This document shows positions 1-13,862 of a stretch of 64,000 nucleotides of DNA, one piece after another; position 1 is the stretch's first letter; every line of letters begins with the position of its first letter. The notes beneath the pieces are model-generated. The model was not told the origin of the DNA and ran no database searches. It saw nothing but the letters and a program-made list of their open reading frames with translations. Location: the NCBI RefSeq assembly GCF_019059575.1, contig NW_024881860.1:536782-600781 (forward strand). Reading direction: 5' to 3'. The translations under genes were made by a program, and so were the position numbers. The stretch comes from Amphibalanus amphitrite. Taxonomy: Eukaryota; Arthropoda; Thecostraca; Balanomorpha; Balanidae.

Positions 1-813
1 CTCGCGCCGCGCAGCAGTACGACAGGGACGTCTACCAGCCGGAGCCTTCTGAGCTGAGGTGGGTGGGTCCGATAGAGACAGGATGGGTGCCGAGGAAGTG
101 CAGGGAGGTGCAGGGAGAGTCTGGAGGTGCCAACTGATTTGGGGCTGCCGAGGGCGTCTCGAACTAGCGCCATCACCCATGTAAATGCTTGCATGATCTT
201 GTAGCTGCAGTTACAACTGATTTTATCCGGGATTGATGATGTTATTGAGATTCGGGTTAGACAGGTTAGGTTTGACGTGTTTCAGTTGAGGTAAAGCCCC
301 GATAGGCCCCACAAATCAGCCAGCTAACAGGAAAGATACGCAAAGGTGCAGTGGACGGCCCGCTTTGCGGAGCTCACTTTCACGGGAAATCGATCGCCCT
401 CCCACATGCATCGGTCAGCGTGATATTTCGTGCATGACTCACACAGAATAGAGAAAATGAGACAGACCAGCCGTATAAAGAGCTGAGTCAGAAGGGTCAA
501 TAGTTGGCAAACTGTGTCAATAAAATCATTCATCACTGACAGATGCAGCTGCACCCCATATTCATTTCTGGTGTGCATATGTGGGCGTAACAACGAAGCC
601 ATTTGATGACTAGGTGTGACTGGCTTCTCTCTGTAACGATGTCACAGCTGTGACGCTGACCTTCTGTGACCTGTCGGCAGGCCGGCGCGTCAGGCGGGCC
701 ACCCGGGCGGCTACGGCGACCAGGTCGACTACGGCGCGTACACGGGCGGGTACGGCGCCTTCGGCTGGTATGCCGACTACCCGGTGTACTCGTACGACAA
801 GTACCACCGCTAA
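1..813 (+). CDS. 3' end of a Gly/Tyr-rich protein (partial, two exons)
   Basis: Two exons join in phase: 3-58 (continuing from outside the window, donor AG|GTGGGT at 59) and 681-813 (acceptor CGGCAG ending at 680, stop TAA 811-813). The joined tail reads RAAQQYDRDVYQPEPSEL, then RPARQAGHPGGYGDQ, then Tyr/Gly-rich residues ending YSYDKYHR. Low-complexity Gly/Tyr tails are common in cuticle, shell-matrix, adhesive and secreted peptide precursors; no catalytic motif or membrane segment is visible in the part seen. The split codon (AG|G, Arg) and an AATAAA about 310 bases after the stop support a true terminal exon. Other frames of the second exon are open too, so the reading frame rests on the splice phase. 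The family is not recognised. Confidence 0.5.
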
Positions 814-1120
814 ACACATCACCTGACCTCCGCAACGAGCCACCGCCAGCCGGCTGAGACGCCAGCGTGACCTATAGGTCACTGTATCGCCCGAGGCAGG
901 TCATCATCATATCGCCCAAGGCAGAACATATCAAAACGACCGAGGCGAGTCGTTATCACATCACCGAATCGACAGCCCGACCACCGATCTGCAGAGTTGT
1001 GCAGCACCGCCACCGAGCTGGCCTTTGTTGAGAACGATGAGCCGCTGCCACAGGCGTCTGTTTGCTGTTATGTGTCCGGCAGTGCAGCCGTCTTTCAATT
1101 GAAATGTGTATTGAATGTGC

Positions 1121-1126
1121 AATAAA
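1121..1126 (+). promoter_or_regulatory. Polyadenylation signal of the first gene
   Basis: An AATAAA hexamer lies about 310 bases after the TAA at 811-813, with a GT-rich stretch (gatctggttgttg) just beyond it. It fits the 3' end of the Gly/Tyr-rich gene. Confidence 0.5.
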
Positions 1127-1178
1127 ACGACATGTCCAGTGAGATCTGGTTGTTGCAGCCCATTTATTATTGCACGAT

Positions 1179-1212
1179 GCATAGATAACATGAACTACCA
1201 TGTTATCTATGC
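1179..1212. repeat. Perfect 14-bp inverted repeat (short hairpin)
   Basis: The arms are GCATAGATAACATG (1179-1192) and its exact reverse complement (1199-1212), separated by the 6-base loop AACTAC. It lies about 50 bases after the AATAAA, so it could be a cruciform or a transcript-end hairpin; no function is shown. Confidence 0.7.
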
Positions 1213-1471
1213 ACGATGAAAACAAATCACCTATAAAGAAACGTGCGTTTGCTTCAGAAAAGTCAAATTCGATTTAAACTCAAGTCAACGGTTGTTGCCA
1301 GCTGGAACATCATTTTTCTTATGCGTATGCATAACAAATTGGCCCTCTTCTACCCTTGCAAAAAGGGCTCAACGGATTACGCTTAATGTGTACGGTTTTG
1401 AGCCACACTATAGATGAGAGAACCGCACAAGTTAGTGGATGTTTATTTTGAACTTGCGTAGTGCTCACGTA

Positions 1472-2257
1472 TTAACCCGCGCGGGGCTGGGGTCTCCAGC
1501 CGAACGCGCGGGGCTGGGGGGGGGGGGTAAATTTTACCCCCCCCCCCCTGTTATCTCCCGAACTAATGGTCCGATTTGGAAAATTCAAACGCCAATCGAA
1601 AGATCTCATCACGAACAACTAAAAACATGTACTTAATTTAAAGTTTGAGGTCAAGGTCAAGGTCAGGTGAAGGGTACAAATTCCAAGTTCCTACAGTATC
1701 GGCCTTGCACCGTAGTTGCCGAAGAATGGAGTCATGGACTGAGACTGATTGCCCAAAACGTGTTCTTATGCTACCAAGACAATATTCGTTGCATACAATA
1801 TCATTCAGAGGTCAAGGTCAAGGTCAGGTCAGGTCAGGTCAGGTCACCAAAAACAAAATATAGAAAAGGGGCATGTGCGACACATGATTTATGGGTCATT
1901 TTACTCATAGAATTCAATAGGCACACTCAATAAGTGATATGGACCACCTCTGGATGAATTTCAGGTCGAGGTCAGGTCAAGGTCAGGTCAAGTGAGGTCA
2001 AATTTTGAAGTTGGTTGTTAAGGCCTAAAAAGGTGTCTATCTGATGCAGTTTTTCACGGCGAATCGAATGGTGCTATTTTTGTTTCTGTACGAAGTCTAG
2101 AACTTCCAAAGAAATCATTTTTCAAAAATTTTGTGTGTCGTGACGTCATAAAATTTTGAATAACTCCCACATTTTTGAACCGATTTTTCTAAAAATTGGT
2201 ATGTAGGTGCACAGAGGGGGGTAAAAATTCCCCCCCCCCCAGCCCCGCGCGGGTTAA
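1472..2257. mobile_element. TTAA-flanked non-autonomous element A with G/C-tract hairpins
   Basis: Both ends carry TTAA (1472-1475 and 2254-2257) followed inward by the inverted repeat CCCGCGCGGGGCTGGGG. The left end repeats CGCGCGGGGCTGGG a second time and then forms a hairpin: a run of about twelve G, a short A/T loop, and about ten C. The right end has the matching G-run, A/T, C-run. The body carries clusters of AGGTCA near 1648-1670, 1808-1848 and 1963-2004. There is no coding capacity. TTAA target duplication with termini beginning CCC is typical of piggyBac-class elements, so this is probably a piggyBac-class MITE-like derivative (inference). It is a shorter relative of the element at 9232-11424. 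Confidence 0.8.
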
Positions 2258-4785
<2,528 letters not shown>

Positions 4786-6980
4786 TTCCCTTCTAAAATC
4801 CCTCTTGTGATCGAATGTGGGAAATCAATTGACCTGGCTGCTGGCGAGAGTAGCCTGCCTTATATCGTGACCACGGTCGCTGACTGTAGACCATCCTAAT
4901 TGGAAGCAAATAGGGAGCGTTGAAGCGTCTCGAAACGGACTCTCACCACCGCTTTGTGCGGTGGTGCGGAGGTGGGCACCTTTCTCACACTACTGGGGCG
5001 GGCCCTGGAAATCGAAACGGCAGATCATCTCCTCTGCACCTATACATGCAGCAGTAGCTTTACAGTGATATGAGGCCTATGTTGAGGGATCTCATTGGCT
5101 TAGATACAAAGTTTCATATGTATATAGAGATTGATTTACAGGAGTCGAGCAATAAGATTCAATTTGCAAATGGCTAGGTACGATCTTCAGATTTGTTTTT
5201 GCACATGTTCAGTGAAACACGGAACTTTAAACTTATATTGTGTTGTTCAGAGCTAACAGTCAGCAAAACATTTTATACGGAGTCCGTATAATGCATGGAA
5301 ATAATGTTTGGTGAGATTTCAATTCAGGTGATTGGTATTAATGTGAGACCTGGCTGATATTTTAGGGAACAACTCAGAGTGTAACTTATTGCATCAGGAG
5401 CAGGGCTATTCGCCATTTTGAGAGCGAGAGGTAAAAGGTGTGAAAGCGATAGTGAAAATCATAACACGGAAGCTGCCCTGAGTAGGCATGCAATTTACAC
5501 ATTCATTCTGAATAACGAGGGTAAATTTCGACGATTGCGTGACGTCATGGTATGTTCAGGAATCGTGGTTAGTAGTAGGGTTACGCAACTAAACAACGAT
5601 GTAAGTGGTGCAAGTTTAACTCCTTCAGTAAGTATACTAGTGGTACCAGTTTCAGAACACGTATGTCCAATGTCAGTCTATGGTCCGTCCATGTCCGGTA
5701 TTTTCGTCGACTGTCCGTCCAAAAATGTCCAAGCCAGCCATTTGTCCAAATATGTCCGAAAGCAATGCAATAATTCACACTCAACACTGCTTACGTTACT
5801 ACAAATATGTGTTTTATCTAACGGTTACTTTATAAAGATGTTGAGGTGCTGCAAGTGATTGTCCAATGCTGTCTAAGGGCTGCTGCCTTTGTCCGGCCAA
5901 ATTCCAAATTGGACATTGGACTAAAACGGAATTCCGAAGATCCAAGTTCCGATTGGTATCACTAGTAAGTACATTCCATCTTGTGTAATTTCCACGTTTT
6001 ATAGAGAGTGAACTCGGAGTGTGTTTCTGAGGACTCTTCGACCGGTCGTCTCCAGACGTTTTGCACCAAGTTTCCGTCTCCAATGTGACACAAACTATTT
6101 GTAAATTTTAATAACAGGTAAAATGTGTATTTGAGTTAAGCTTTTTTAGTTAGTTGATATAGCTGTAGCATATGATTACCATACCGTTATTTATTACACT
6201 ATGTGACTACTGAGAGCTAGCGGTACGCATATTCTTCCTTCACCTTTATCAGAAAACAACAAAGTATGAGCATAACAACCCTGACTGACCCGATGTAGCC
6301 TATTAATGGTTAATGCGAGGTGACTATGCACATGTTTTCATGGCATCCCTTTTATCTTATAAAACCAATACAGCTAAAACCCCACATCTTGCAAATACCC
6401 TATTAATATTCAAAATGTAGGCATATCATATATCTTCCATTCTCAAATATCATATCATCAGAAACATCGTTGTGATCACATATATTGCTACTTGTTAGTT
6501 TAGTCGTTGTGCTGTGGTTAGGATGAGAATGCATCCTTTTCTCAATCTCACGTCACTGAACGTGACCTGATGGTCTGGTCTGCGTTTGCATGATCAGAGA
6601 TTAATTAAGTTGCAAATATATAGGTGAAGTGTCCTTTCCATCCTTGCTAGTGTTAGTGCTTTCTTGCTCGCAAAGTGATCTTACAATGAGATGACAGCTT
6701 CCCCTTTATGCGGTATAGTGCAAGCGTACTGGCTACCACTCGGCTATATTTTCTCAGCGTTCCTGACCTCTGACCTCCCACCCACGCAGTGGACCGCTGC
6801 TCCCATTTTACCCGGTCACACAATACAGCTGGGAGGAGGCCGGCAGATGACACAATCATGGCGCAGCGCGTGACCAATCTGACGCGGGCGCCGCGCGCCG
6901 CTGCGCCGGTCACCGGGCTCATCTTGGCCAGTAATTCAATCGCGGGTCAATTTGACTGGAAATGACACCCGGTGTGGAGG
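4786..6980. other. Intergenic, no gene recognised
   Basis: No supported gene. Around 5660-5770 and 5860-5925 there are scattered copies of TGTCC/GTCCGTCC motifs, probably decayed repeat. Sequence from about 6830 becomes GC-rich and leads into the TATA-type promoter at 6983. Confidence 0.4.
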
Positions 6981-6982
6981 GC

Positions 6983-7189
6983 TATAAAGGTGGACCCGGT
7001 GGCTGCTGAGGTCCATTGTGACGGTGACCCCGGCTGGTCTGCAGTGTCCTCCGCTCCGCACAGCTCCGCAGGTCAGTCGGTCACACTGTGGGTCACACAC
7101 TGCACCGGACACTGCACTTAGCGAACAGCAGGTGTGGGGATCGGTACACGAGTGTCAGTTCATGGGGTGGCTGCAGTTGATAGCGTCAG
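6983..7189 (+). promoter_or_regulatory. TATA-type core promoter and candidate non-coding leader exon of the SIFamide gene
   Basis: TATAAA at 6983-6988 sits in a GC-rich context (GGGCTATAAAGGTGG). About 28 bases downstream is an initiator-like GGTCCATTGTG. The stretch then runs to a good donor, GCGTCAG|GTAAGG, with the exon ending at 7189; an earlier possible donor, CAG|GTCAGT, ends at 7073. The next acceptor that leads into coding sequence on this strand is at 12,080, so the simplest reading is promoter plus 5' UTR exon of the SIFamide precursor. The linkage across about 4.9 kb is inferred; RNA evidence is needed. Confidence 0.45.
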
Positions 7190-7612
7190 GTAAGGCTCTG
7201 AGGAGGACTTCGTTGTGCCTAAAAACGGTCTTTTCGTAGGTTTATCGACAACATTTTGTTCTGAAATATTGTACAATTTGTATTTCCTTAGTACCATGGT
7301 AATTATTGCTGTCATTACAAACCACAATGCGTTGAAAGTCAATTCAGACATCCTGCGCCTGCGGAGTATGTACAGTCGTCCTCAAAATTATTCATACCCT
7401 TGTTAATTTACGACATATTTTGCTTTTTTGATGAAAAGAAAACATTTTGTCGAGCTTATTTATGATTTATATATGACCAACAGGGGAATGAACAACAGCA
7501 ACATACAACTGACAAAATATTCAGTTTCAGGTCTGTTTTATTCATGAATCTTTGAAAACACCCATGTTCAAAAATATTCATACCCTTGGTTTTCAGAGTT
7601 CAGTGTCTTTCT

Positions 7613-8235
7613 TCAGTAGTCGATAGCATATCCTTTGTTCCTTATTACTGCTTCTAGTCGGTTCCTGTAGGTGCTCACAAGCTTGCCACACGTTTCCTGT
7701 GGGATTTTGGCCCATTCTTCCCTGGCGAAAGCCTCCAGCTGGGTCAGGCTAGTCGGTTTCCTGGCCGTCACTCGGGTCTTCAAGTCCCGCCATAGATTCT
7801 CTATGGGATTCAGATCAGGACTCTGACTAGGCCACTCGAGGACGCTGATATCATTGTCCTCGAACCATTCCTTGACTACTTTAGCCGTGTGTTTGGGATC
7901 ATTGTCTTGCTGGAACTTCCAGTTGTTGCCGAGTTCCAGCTTCTCTGCAGATTCCTTCAGGTTTTCGTCCAGAATTTGGATATAGTCCTCCTTTCTCATG
8001 GTGCCCTGGATCCTGACGAGGTTTCCTGTGCCGCGGGAAGAGAAGCATCCCCACAACATGATGTTTCCGCCACCGTGCTTGACGGTTGGCACCGTGTTCT
8101 TGGGATCGTAGGCCTCTCCTTTACTCCTCCAAACATATGCAGCATCTATGTGCCCAAACAACTCCAACTTCGTCTCATCAGACCACAGGATGTTTGCCCA
8201 AAAGTTGGAATCTTGCTGCATATTGCCTCTAGCAA
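7613..8235 (-). pseudogene. Tc1-like transposase, C-terminal fragment (left arm)
   Basis: Reading leftwards from the palindrome centre, the frame gives LARGNMQQDSNF, then WSDETKLELFGH (first catalytic Asp), FQQDNDPKHTA (second Asp), SPDLNPIENLW (catalytic Glu) and ends at TGA 7613-7615 after NKGYAIDY. Thirty-four residues separate the second Asp from the Glu, the DD34E spacing of Tc1-like transposases. The catalytic triad is intact, but the N-terminal helix-turn-helix region and start codon are missing because the arm begins mid-gene. The open frame continuing to 8596 past the centre is only the antisense of the other arm. It is not expected to be functional. Confidence 0.9.
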
Positions 8236-8249
8236 GGCTCGCCTGGCCT

Positions 8250-8917
8250 TTGCTAGAGGCAATATGCAGCAAGATTCCAACTTTTGGGCAAACATCCTGT
8301 GGTCTGATGAGACGAAGTTGGAGTTGTTTGGGCACATAGATGCTGCATATGTTTGGAGGAGTAAAGGAGAGGCCTACGATCCCAAGAACACGGTGCCAAC
8401 CGTCAAGCACGGTGGCGGAAACATCATGTTGTGGGGATGCTTCTCTTCCCGCGGCACAGGAAACCTCGTCAGGATCCAGGGCACCATGAGAAAGGAGGAC
8501 TATATCCAAATTCTGGACGAAAACCTGAAGGAATCTGCAGAGAAGCTGGAACTCGGCAACAACTGGAAGTTCCAGCAAGACAATGATCCCAAACACACGG
8601 CTAAAGTAGTCAAGGAATGGTTCGAGGACAATGATATCAGCGTCCTCGAGTGGCCTAGTCAGAGTCCTGATCTGAATCCCATAGAGAATCTATGGCGGGA
8701 CTTGAAGACCCGAGTGACGGCCAGGAAACCGACTAACCTGACCCAGCTGGAGGCTTTCGCCAGGGAAGAATGGGCCAAAATCCCATAGGAAACGTGTGGC
8801 AAGCTTGTGAGCACCTACAGGAACCGACTAGAAGCAGTAATAAGGAACAAAGGATATGCTATCGACTACTTAAGAAAGACACTGAACTCTGAAAACCAAG
8901 GGTATGAATATTTTTGA
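8250..8917 (+). pseudogene. Tc1-like transposase, C-terminal fragment (right arm)
   Basis: This is the mirror copy of the left-arm fragment, beginning FARGNMQQDSNF and retaining the WSDE, QQDNDPKH and NPIENLW motifs. It has two disabling differences. A TAG at 8786-8788 replaces the Gln codon that follows AKIP in the left arm. The normal TGA stop has become TTA, so the frame would run on to about 8917. It has no start codon or DNA-binding half. Confidence 0.9.
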
Positions 8918-9231
8918 ACATGAGTGTTTTCAAAGATTCATGAATAAAACAGACCTGAAACTGAATATTTTGTCAGTTGTATGTTGCTGTTATTCATTCC
9001 CCTGTTGGTCATATATAAATCATAAATAAGCTCGACAAAATGTTTTCTTTTCATCAAAAAAGCAAAACATGTCGTAAATTAACAAGGGTATGAATAATTT
9101 TGAGGACGACTGTACGTGTCCTATGCGCAGAAAAAGAAACATCCAGGCCCAATGAGCCTCCAACATTTATAATGATTTTTGTTTGTTGTTCGTAAGGGTT
9201 GCCACTTAAATAAGCATCTTTAGCGCTTTTA

Positions 9232-11424
9232 TTAACCCGCGCCCCGCTGGGCTATTCAGCCGTACGCGCCCTGCTGGGGGGGGGGGGGAGATTCTGCCCC
9301 CCTGACTAACTTCCGAACCGATGGTCGTAGAAAGACGGGGAAAACGGCAATCGAAAGCTCTCAACAAGGTGGACCTTAAGAGCTCAGTTTTATTTGCTTA
9401 AGTAGGTCAGAGGTCAGGTCAAGCCAAGGTCAGGTCAAGGGTACAAAATGCAAGTTTCTACAGTTTCGGCATTGCACCGTAGTTGCCAAAGAATGGACTG
9501 AGACTGATTGCCCAAAACGTGTTCTTAGGCTACCAAGACAATATTCGTTGCATACAATGTCATGCAAAGGTCAAGGTCAAGGTCAGGTCAAGTCACCAAA
9601 AACGAAATGTAGAAAAGGGCATGTGCGACACATGTTTTATCGGTTATTTTATTCATATAATTCAATAGGCACACTCAATAAGTGATATTGGCCACATCTG
9701 GATGAATTTCAGGTCGAGGTCAGGACAAGGTCAGGATAAGTGAGGCTAAATTTTGAAGTTGGTTTTTAACGCGCGCACCGACGCGCACCGACATCTGCGC
9801 CAACTTAGTACCGACGGGGGGGAGGGCGGATGACCGCCCCCCCCATGAGATCTCGAGAACGAAGCAAGATAGCGACAAGCGGTAAACGACATGCATCGGA
9901 TACGCACGGTCAAGTTCTACAATTTTTACTACGGTCATTTTCAGGTCAGGTCAAAGATGACGTCACAGGGGTCGAAAAAGTAAAAATGGCGGCGCTAGAT
10001 ATGGAGATAGTTTTTCTCGAATAACTTTCGAATTAGTCAAGATAGGAAAAAACTAAGGGCATCATCGTGATCCTCTCGTCAATCCGCATCGAATGATATA
10101 TATTTTAACCTCGAAAGGTCAAGGTCAAAGGTTGACCTCAAGTCACGTGACCTCGAGGTCATCATGTATATCATTCGATGCGTCTTGACGAGCTGAACAC
10201 AATGAGATCATCCACGCGGCTGTATCTTGTTCCTGTACGGAGTTATTGGCAAACAACCTTTGGTGACCTTTGATGACGTCACATGACCTTACAGCTGCCC
10301 AACAGCAAAACAGACCTCTAGGTAGTGAAGTTTGATCGTATATGAAGTCATGTATGGTATATGGGGCCATTCCGACCGGTTTTAGTGGTGAAAACAGGGA
10401 GTTGATTTTCCCCCCATTGACTTATAATGAAGAGGTCGAGAAATTGACCTGACCTTAGGTCACCGATATCAAAATTACGAGATTAACAAATTGTAGCTAC
10501 TAATGATTTTATAACATCCTGCGACTTTCAAAGGCCTCCGACATCTACTGTAGCTCTGGCACGGTGACAAAGTTGCAAAAAAGTGACTTGAGGTTGAGTC
10601 ATTCAAAGTGACCTAGTGACCTGACCTTAAAAGTTAGGAGGTTAAAACTTGCACACGATGTGTAAAATTGATAAGAAAATAGTCGTACTAAATTTCGCGG
10701 CGCTACGCGCTGCGGTTTTTCCGCTATTCGCAAAAAAACCTCAGGGGGTGGATATTCGCCCCCCGTCGGTGCGCGTGTTAAGGCCTAACAAGGTGTCTAT
10801 CTGATGCAGTTTTTCACGGCAAATCGAATGGTGCTATTTATGTTACCGTACGAGGTCTAGAACTTCCAAAAAGTTCATTTTTCAAAAACATTTGTGTGTC
10901 GTGACGTCATAAAGTTTTGAATAACTCACACATTTTTGAACCGATTCTTCTAAAAATTGGTATGCAGGTGCAGATAGACCACTTCTCTGACATATATTTC
11001 GTTTTTTTTTTTCGATCCACTTAAAAGTTTGGATTTCATAATTATTTTCCCAAAAAAGTCAGTAGTTTGAAAAAAATGATCCAAAATCCAAAATTTTCAA
11101 ACAGTAGAGATAGCCATGAGATAGACAAAGAACAATCACGTATAACATTTTTGTTACGTCTTGATTCCTTTGAAAATGAAGTTGTTAGCAGCGTTTGAAA
11201 TTTTGCCGTTTTTAAGGCGAAAATGGCGGACATGACGTCACTAAAACGTAATTTTCTCAAAAAGTTTCAAACGGATTTCGCTCAAATGTTTAGGAAACGT
11301 GTTAGATTGATGTATGATAAGGTACGTAAAGTTTGACGTCGTTGGCGTAACGAGTTTAGAAGTTATTGGCGAAAAACGGGAGGGGGCAGATTCTGCCCCC
11401 CCCCCCCAGCGGGGCGCGGGTTAA
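9232..11424. mobile_element. TTAA-flanked element B, interrupted by nested element C
   Basis: The ends are TTAA (9232-9235 and 11,421-11,424) followed inward by CCCGCGCCCCGCTGGG at the left and its inverted match at the right. Each end has a G-tract/short loop/C-tract hairpin (left around 9275-9300, right around 11,380-11,410). Internal AGGTCA/GGTCAAGGTCA clusters lie near 9404-9445, 9568-9592 and 9712-9735. The body is clearly homologous to element A: both contain the block GTCTATCTGATGCAGTTTTT and the block following it. B keeps about 400 bases near its right end that A has lost. There is no transposase gene, so it must have been moved in trans. Confidence 0.8.
9766..10781. mobile_element. 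Nested TTAA element C inside element B
   Basis: TTAA at 9766-9769 and 10,778-10,781 encloses inverted ends CGCGCGCACCGAC (left) and CACGCGCACCGAC (right, reverse-complemented), 12 of 13 identical. Just inside are the G-tract/C-tract hairpins. Element A has the same surrounding sequence with a single TTAA (2018-2021) and no insert, so it is the empty site. That makes the 4-bp TTAA duplication and the element borders exact. AGGTCA motifs occur in both orientations near 9940-9955 and 10,105-10,165. Confidence 0.88.
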
Positions 11425-12080
11425 CGAAATGTTCAACCGAATTAGTAATTAAGCGTTTCATTGAACATCTGGTTTTGAAAAAAAAAAATCAAAGCAAAAA
11501 TTATGCAAAGCGCAGATGCTTCACATAAGTGAAAATGCATTATAGTTTTGCAGTTCATTTTCAATAATTCATCTTATCACTATACTGATAATTGACAAAG
11601 CACCGGATAAAAGTTCGCCTGACATACAGAACAGCGTGTATGCCCTGTGAATGAATAGGGCAAACGCCAACTGGTGTGCTGCCACTGCTGAACTCATCTC
11701 GTGAGACAGGTGTGCCCCGGTAGAACCTAAGTCGAACAAACGGTTAGGTCATTCACGGGGGACGGGGAGGTTGCTCCCACTGAAGGTGACCCTCATCGCG
11801 GGCTTGGCGTGGCAACGATCAACCAGAATAGGGATGATTAAGAAAAGCAATGGGTTGGCGCTTAGAATAAAAAGAACGGATGAATAGGTGAACGTGGGGT
11901 TTGCGATAAACCTGAACACCGAAAATTTGGAGACTTGAGATTGAGACAAATCGCTGAAAAGAAGTGTACTGGCTGATGTTATGCAACAGTCGAGTGAGAC
12001 TTTGTGGGTATGTGCAAGGTGCATATGTGTCGATGGGTATTCAGCACTCCCTCACAATAAATCAGTTCGCTGTGTTGCAG
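11425..12080. other. End of SIFamide leader intron, nothing recognised
   Basis: Unique-looking AT-rich sequence ending in the acceptor TGTGTTGCAG at 12,071-12,080. No further exon is supported. Confidence 0.4.
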
Positions 12081-12087
12081 AGACAAA

Positions 12088-13445
12088 ATGGGCAGCCGGT
12101 GCGCAGTTCGTCGGGTGGCCGCAGTGCTGGTGGTGGCGCTGGTGGCGCTGGCGCTACTGGCGCCTCTGACAGAGGCCGGCTACCGCAAGCCAACGTTCAA
12201 CGGCAGCATTTTCGGCAAACGCGCAGCCGCCGCGGCCGGTAGGTGCAAGGGAAGTCCTCCAGCTGTCCACGCGACATAAATATCAAGTGCTAGCTTTCGA
12301 CGGTGATAGTATCAAAGCTACGCTGGAGACACAAACCTCGGAAAACGTCTATGCATGGACATTGGACAGCACTTCATGCAGTATGATACACGATATTATT
12401 ATTCCATGTCAACGTAAGGTGTTGAAGCTACCCTCTGCAGTGAACATTTATGGAATAATTTAGCATCTTAGCTGCATGCCCCTCACCCCGCCGTCGAGGG
12501 AAAACGAAGGAAGAAGCCATCTTGAAGGCGCTCCGGTCACCACGATGTTTATAAACCTCTTGACGGCCACGGGTATGATTGCGGTTGGTGGCAGACTATA
12601 AGCCAGCCGAAGTCAGTGAGAGGGACCGATCGTACGGCCTACGTGCGTATATTTACTTTGAAATCTGAATTCTGCCATAGACCGGGAATTTCTCGATTGG
12701 AGGGCAAAGCAAGATTTACTTAGTGCCTAGTGGGCCTCTGTCCCGCTGTAAATCCTTCCATTCAAAAGGTTCGGACTAAATTGAAAAAAGAGCAGTGACC
12801 CGATAGGATAAAGACCCATACGCAATCCAACCTAGGTTGAGAGATAACGCTAACACATAGATCTAGTTTCACCACGTGGGTTGAGTAGGATTATCGTTGG
12901 CAGCTATAATACCTTACTTTCCATAGATTTTCAGGAAATAAACATGTTTTCAAAGTATTTGTACTAATCCCTAGGAATTATTTGACGCCATCAGCAAAGC
13001 CACCATCCGTAGAAAGCTGTCAATAATCAGCTAATTGAAGCCGGTTTTCATTTGTTACCATCGGTATACCTATCTATATTTACAGAATAAAGATGTTATC
13101 AGCAGCCAGCAGGTGTAAAATGCCATAAACGCCCATTTGCTTTGCCTGTGAGCCATGATAATGACATATTTCCTGTGTTAATGAGCACATGGCAAAAGGT
13201 CCGATTTCGACAGGTGTGGCGCTTACCTGTGGAATTATTCGGCTAATATTCAGCATGAATTACCATTGCCCAGCCGGATCTGCGTATAGTGTTCGGTGTA
13301 GGCTGATGTAATGTGACCCGTGACCCGTGGGGCATCATTGCTCAGCTGACCTCTCCCCGTTCTGTTTGCAGAAGCGGAAGCGGCCCAGGGCCTGGCCCGC
13401 ATGTGTGCAGCCGCCTATACAGTCTGTGGTTTTCCCGCCGAATAA
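12088..13445 (+). CDS. SIFa: SIFamide neuropeptide precursor
   Basis: Coding exons 12,088-12,238 and 13,372-13,445 join in phase 1 (G|AA, Glu) to give 74 residues. Residues 1-30 are a signal peptide rich in Val/Leu/Ala, ending LAPLTEA. It is followed directly by GYRKPTFNGSIF-Gly-Lys-Arg: Gly is the amide donor and Lys-Arg the convertase site, giving GYRKPTFNGSIF-amide. The remainder is an Ala/Glu linker and LARMCAAAYTVCGFPAE, with the CX6C pair that SIFamide precursors keep in their C-terminal peptide. Known family role: a brain neuropeptide acting on a G-protein-coupled receptor in feeding, sleep and arousal circuits. Crustacean SIFamides usually have Pro where this one has Thr6. The start is the ATG 8 bases after an acceptor, in good context (AAAATGG). 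AATAAA at 13,635 and 13,663 could end the transcript. Confidence is very high because peptide, cleavage site and CX6C tail coincide. Confidence 0.95.
12239..13371. other. SIFamide coding-region intron
   Basis: It begins GTAGGTGC and ends CTGTTTGCAG with a pyrimidine-rich tract. No repeat element or other exon is recognised. Confidence 0.75.
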
Positions 13446-13862
13446 TTACCCGTGTAAGTTGCACATTGTGCAATACACAGGATGAAACGCAGCGTGCTTC
13501 CCCACACATTTTGTCATCTATATTGTCGAAACAGCTTTTATGGCAGCTGTAGGTACCTATGCTTGCTCTACAATAACTCATCTCCGGATGGTTTTGAAGT
13601 GAATTTGAAGTTTGAATTAACTAAAATTTAAAAGAATAAATGAAACACTTTTAGTGGTACAAAATAAATAACATTTGATTCGTTTAGTGCCTGTGCAATT
13701 AAGTCACATACGATGTCGCAATATGCGAAGGATATAAAATATTCTTAAAATGTAGAAAATATTTTAAAATGTACGCTAACAAAACGTCATTCCTGTGAGT
13801 AAATGATGTTCACGTCCAATCGTCCTGCTTTTTGATAGTCTGATTGTGTTTGTCTGTTTCAG

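Larger units (their letters stand above)
7373..9112. mobile_element. Tc1-like snap-back palindrome (two inverted 3' halves)
   Basis: This is an almost perfect 1740-bp palindrome: arms 7373-8235 and 8250-9112 (863 bp each) around a 14-base spacer. Both outer ends read CAGTCGTCCTCAAAATTATT inward and are flanked by TA (7371-7372 and 9113-9114), the Tc1/mariner target. Each arm holds the same C-terminal part of a DD34E transposase, so the element is two copies of one 3' half joined head to head; the N-terminal DNA-binding half is absent. The arms differ at only a few bases, including a CAG/TAG change, so the rearrangement or its homogenisation is recent. It lies in the first intron proposed for the SIFamide gene. 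Confidence 0.93.

Noticed and set aside
7889-8596. Long frames running through the centre of the Tc1 palindrome
   Set aside because: Beyond the centre they read the antisense of the opposite arm; only the DD34E part is real.
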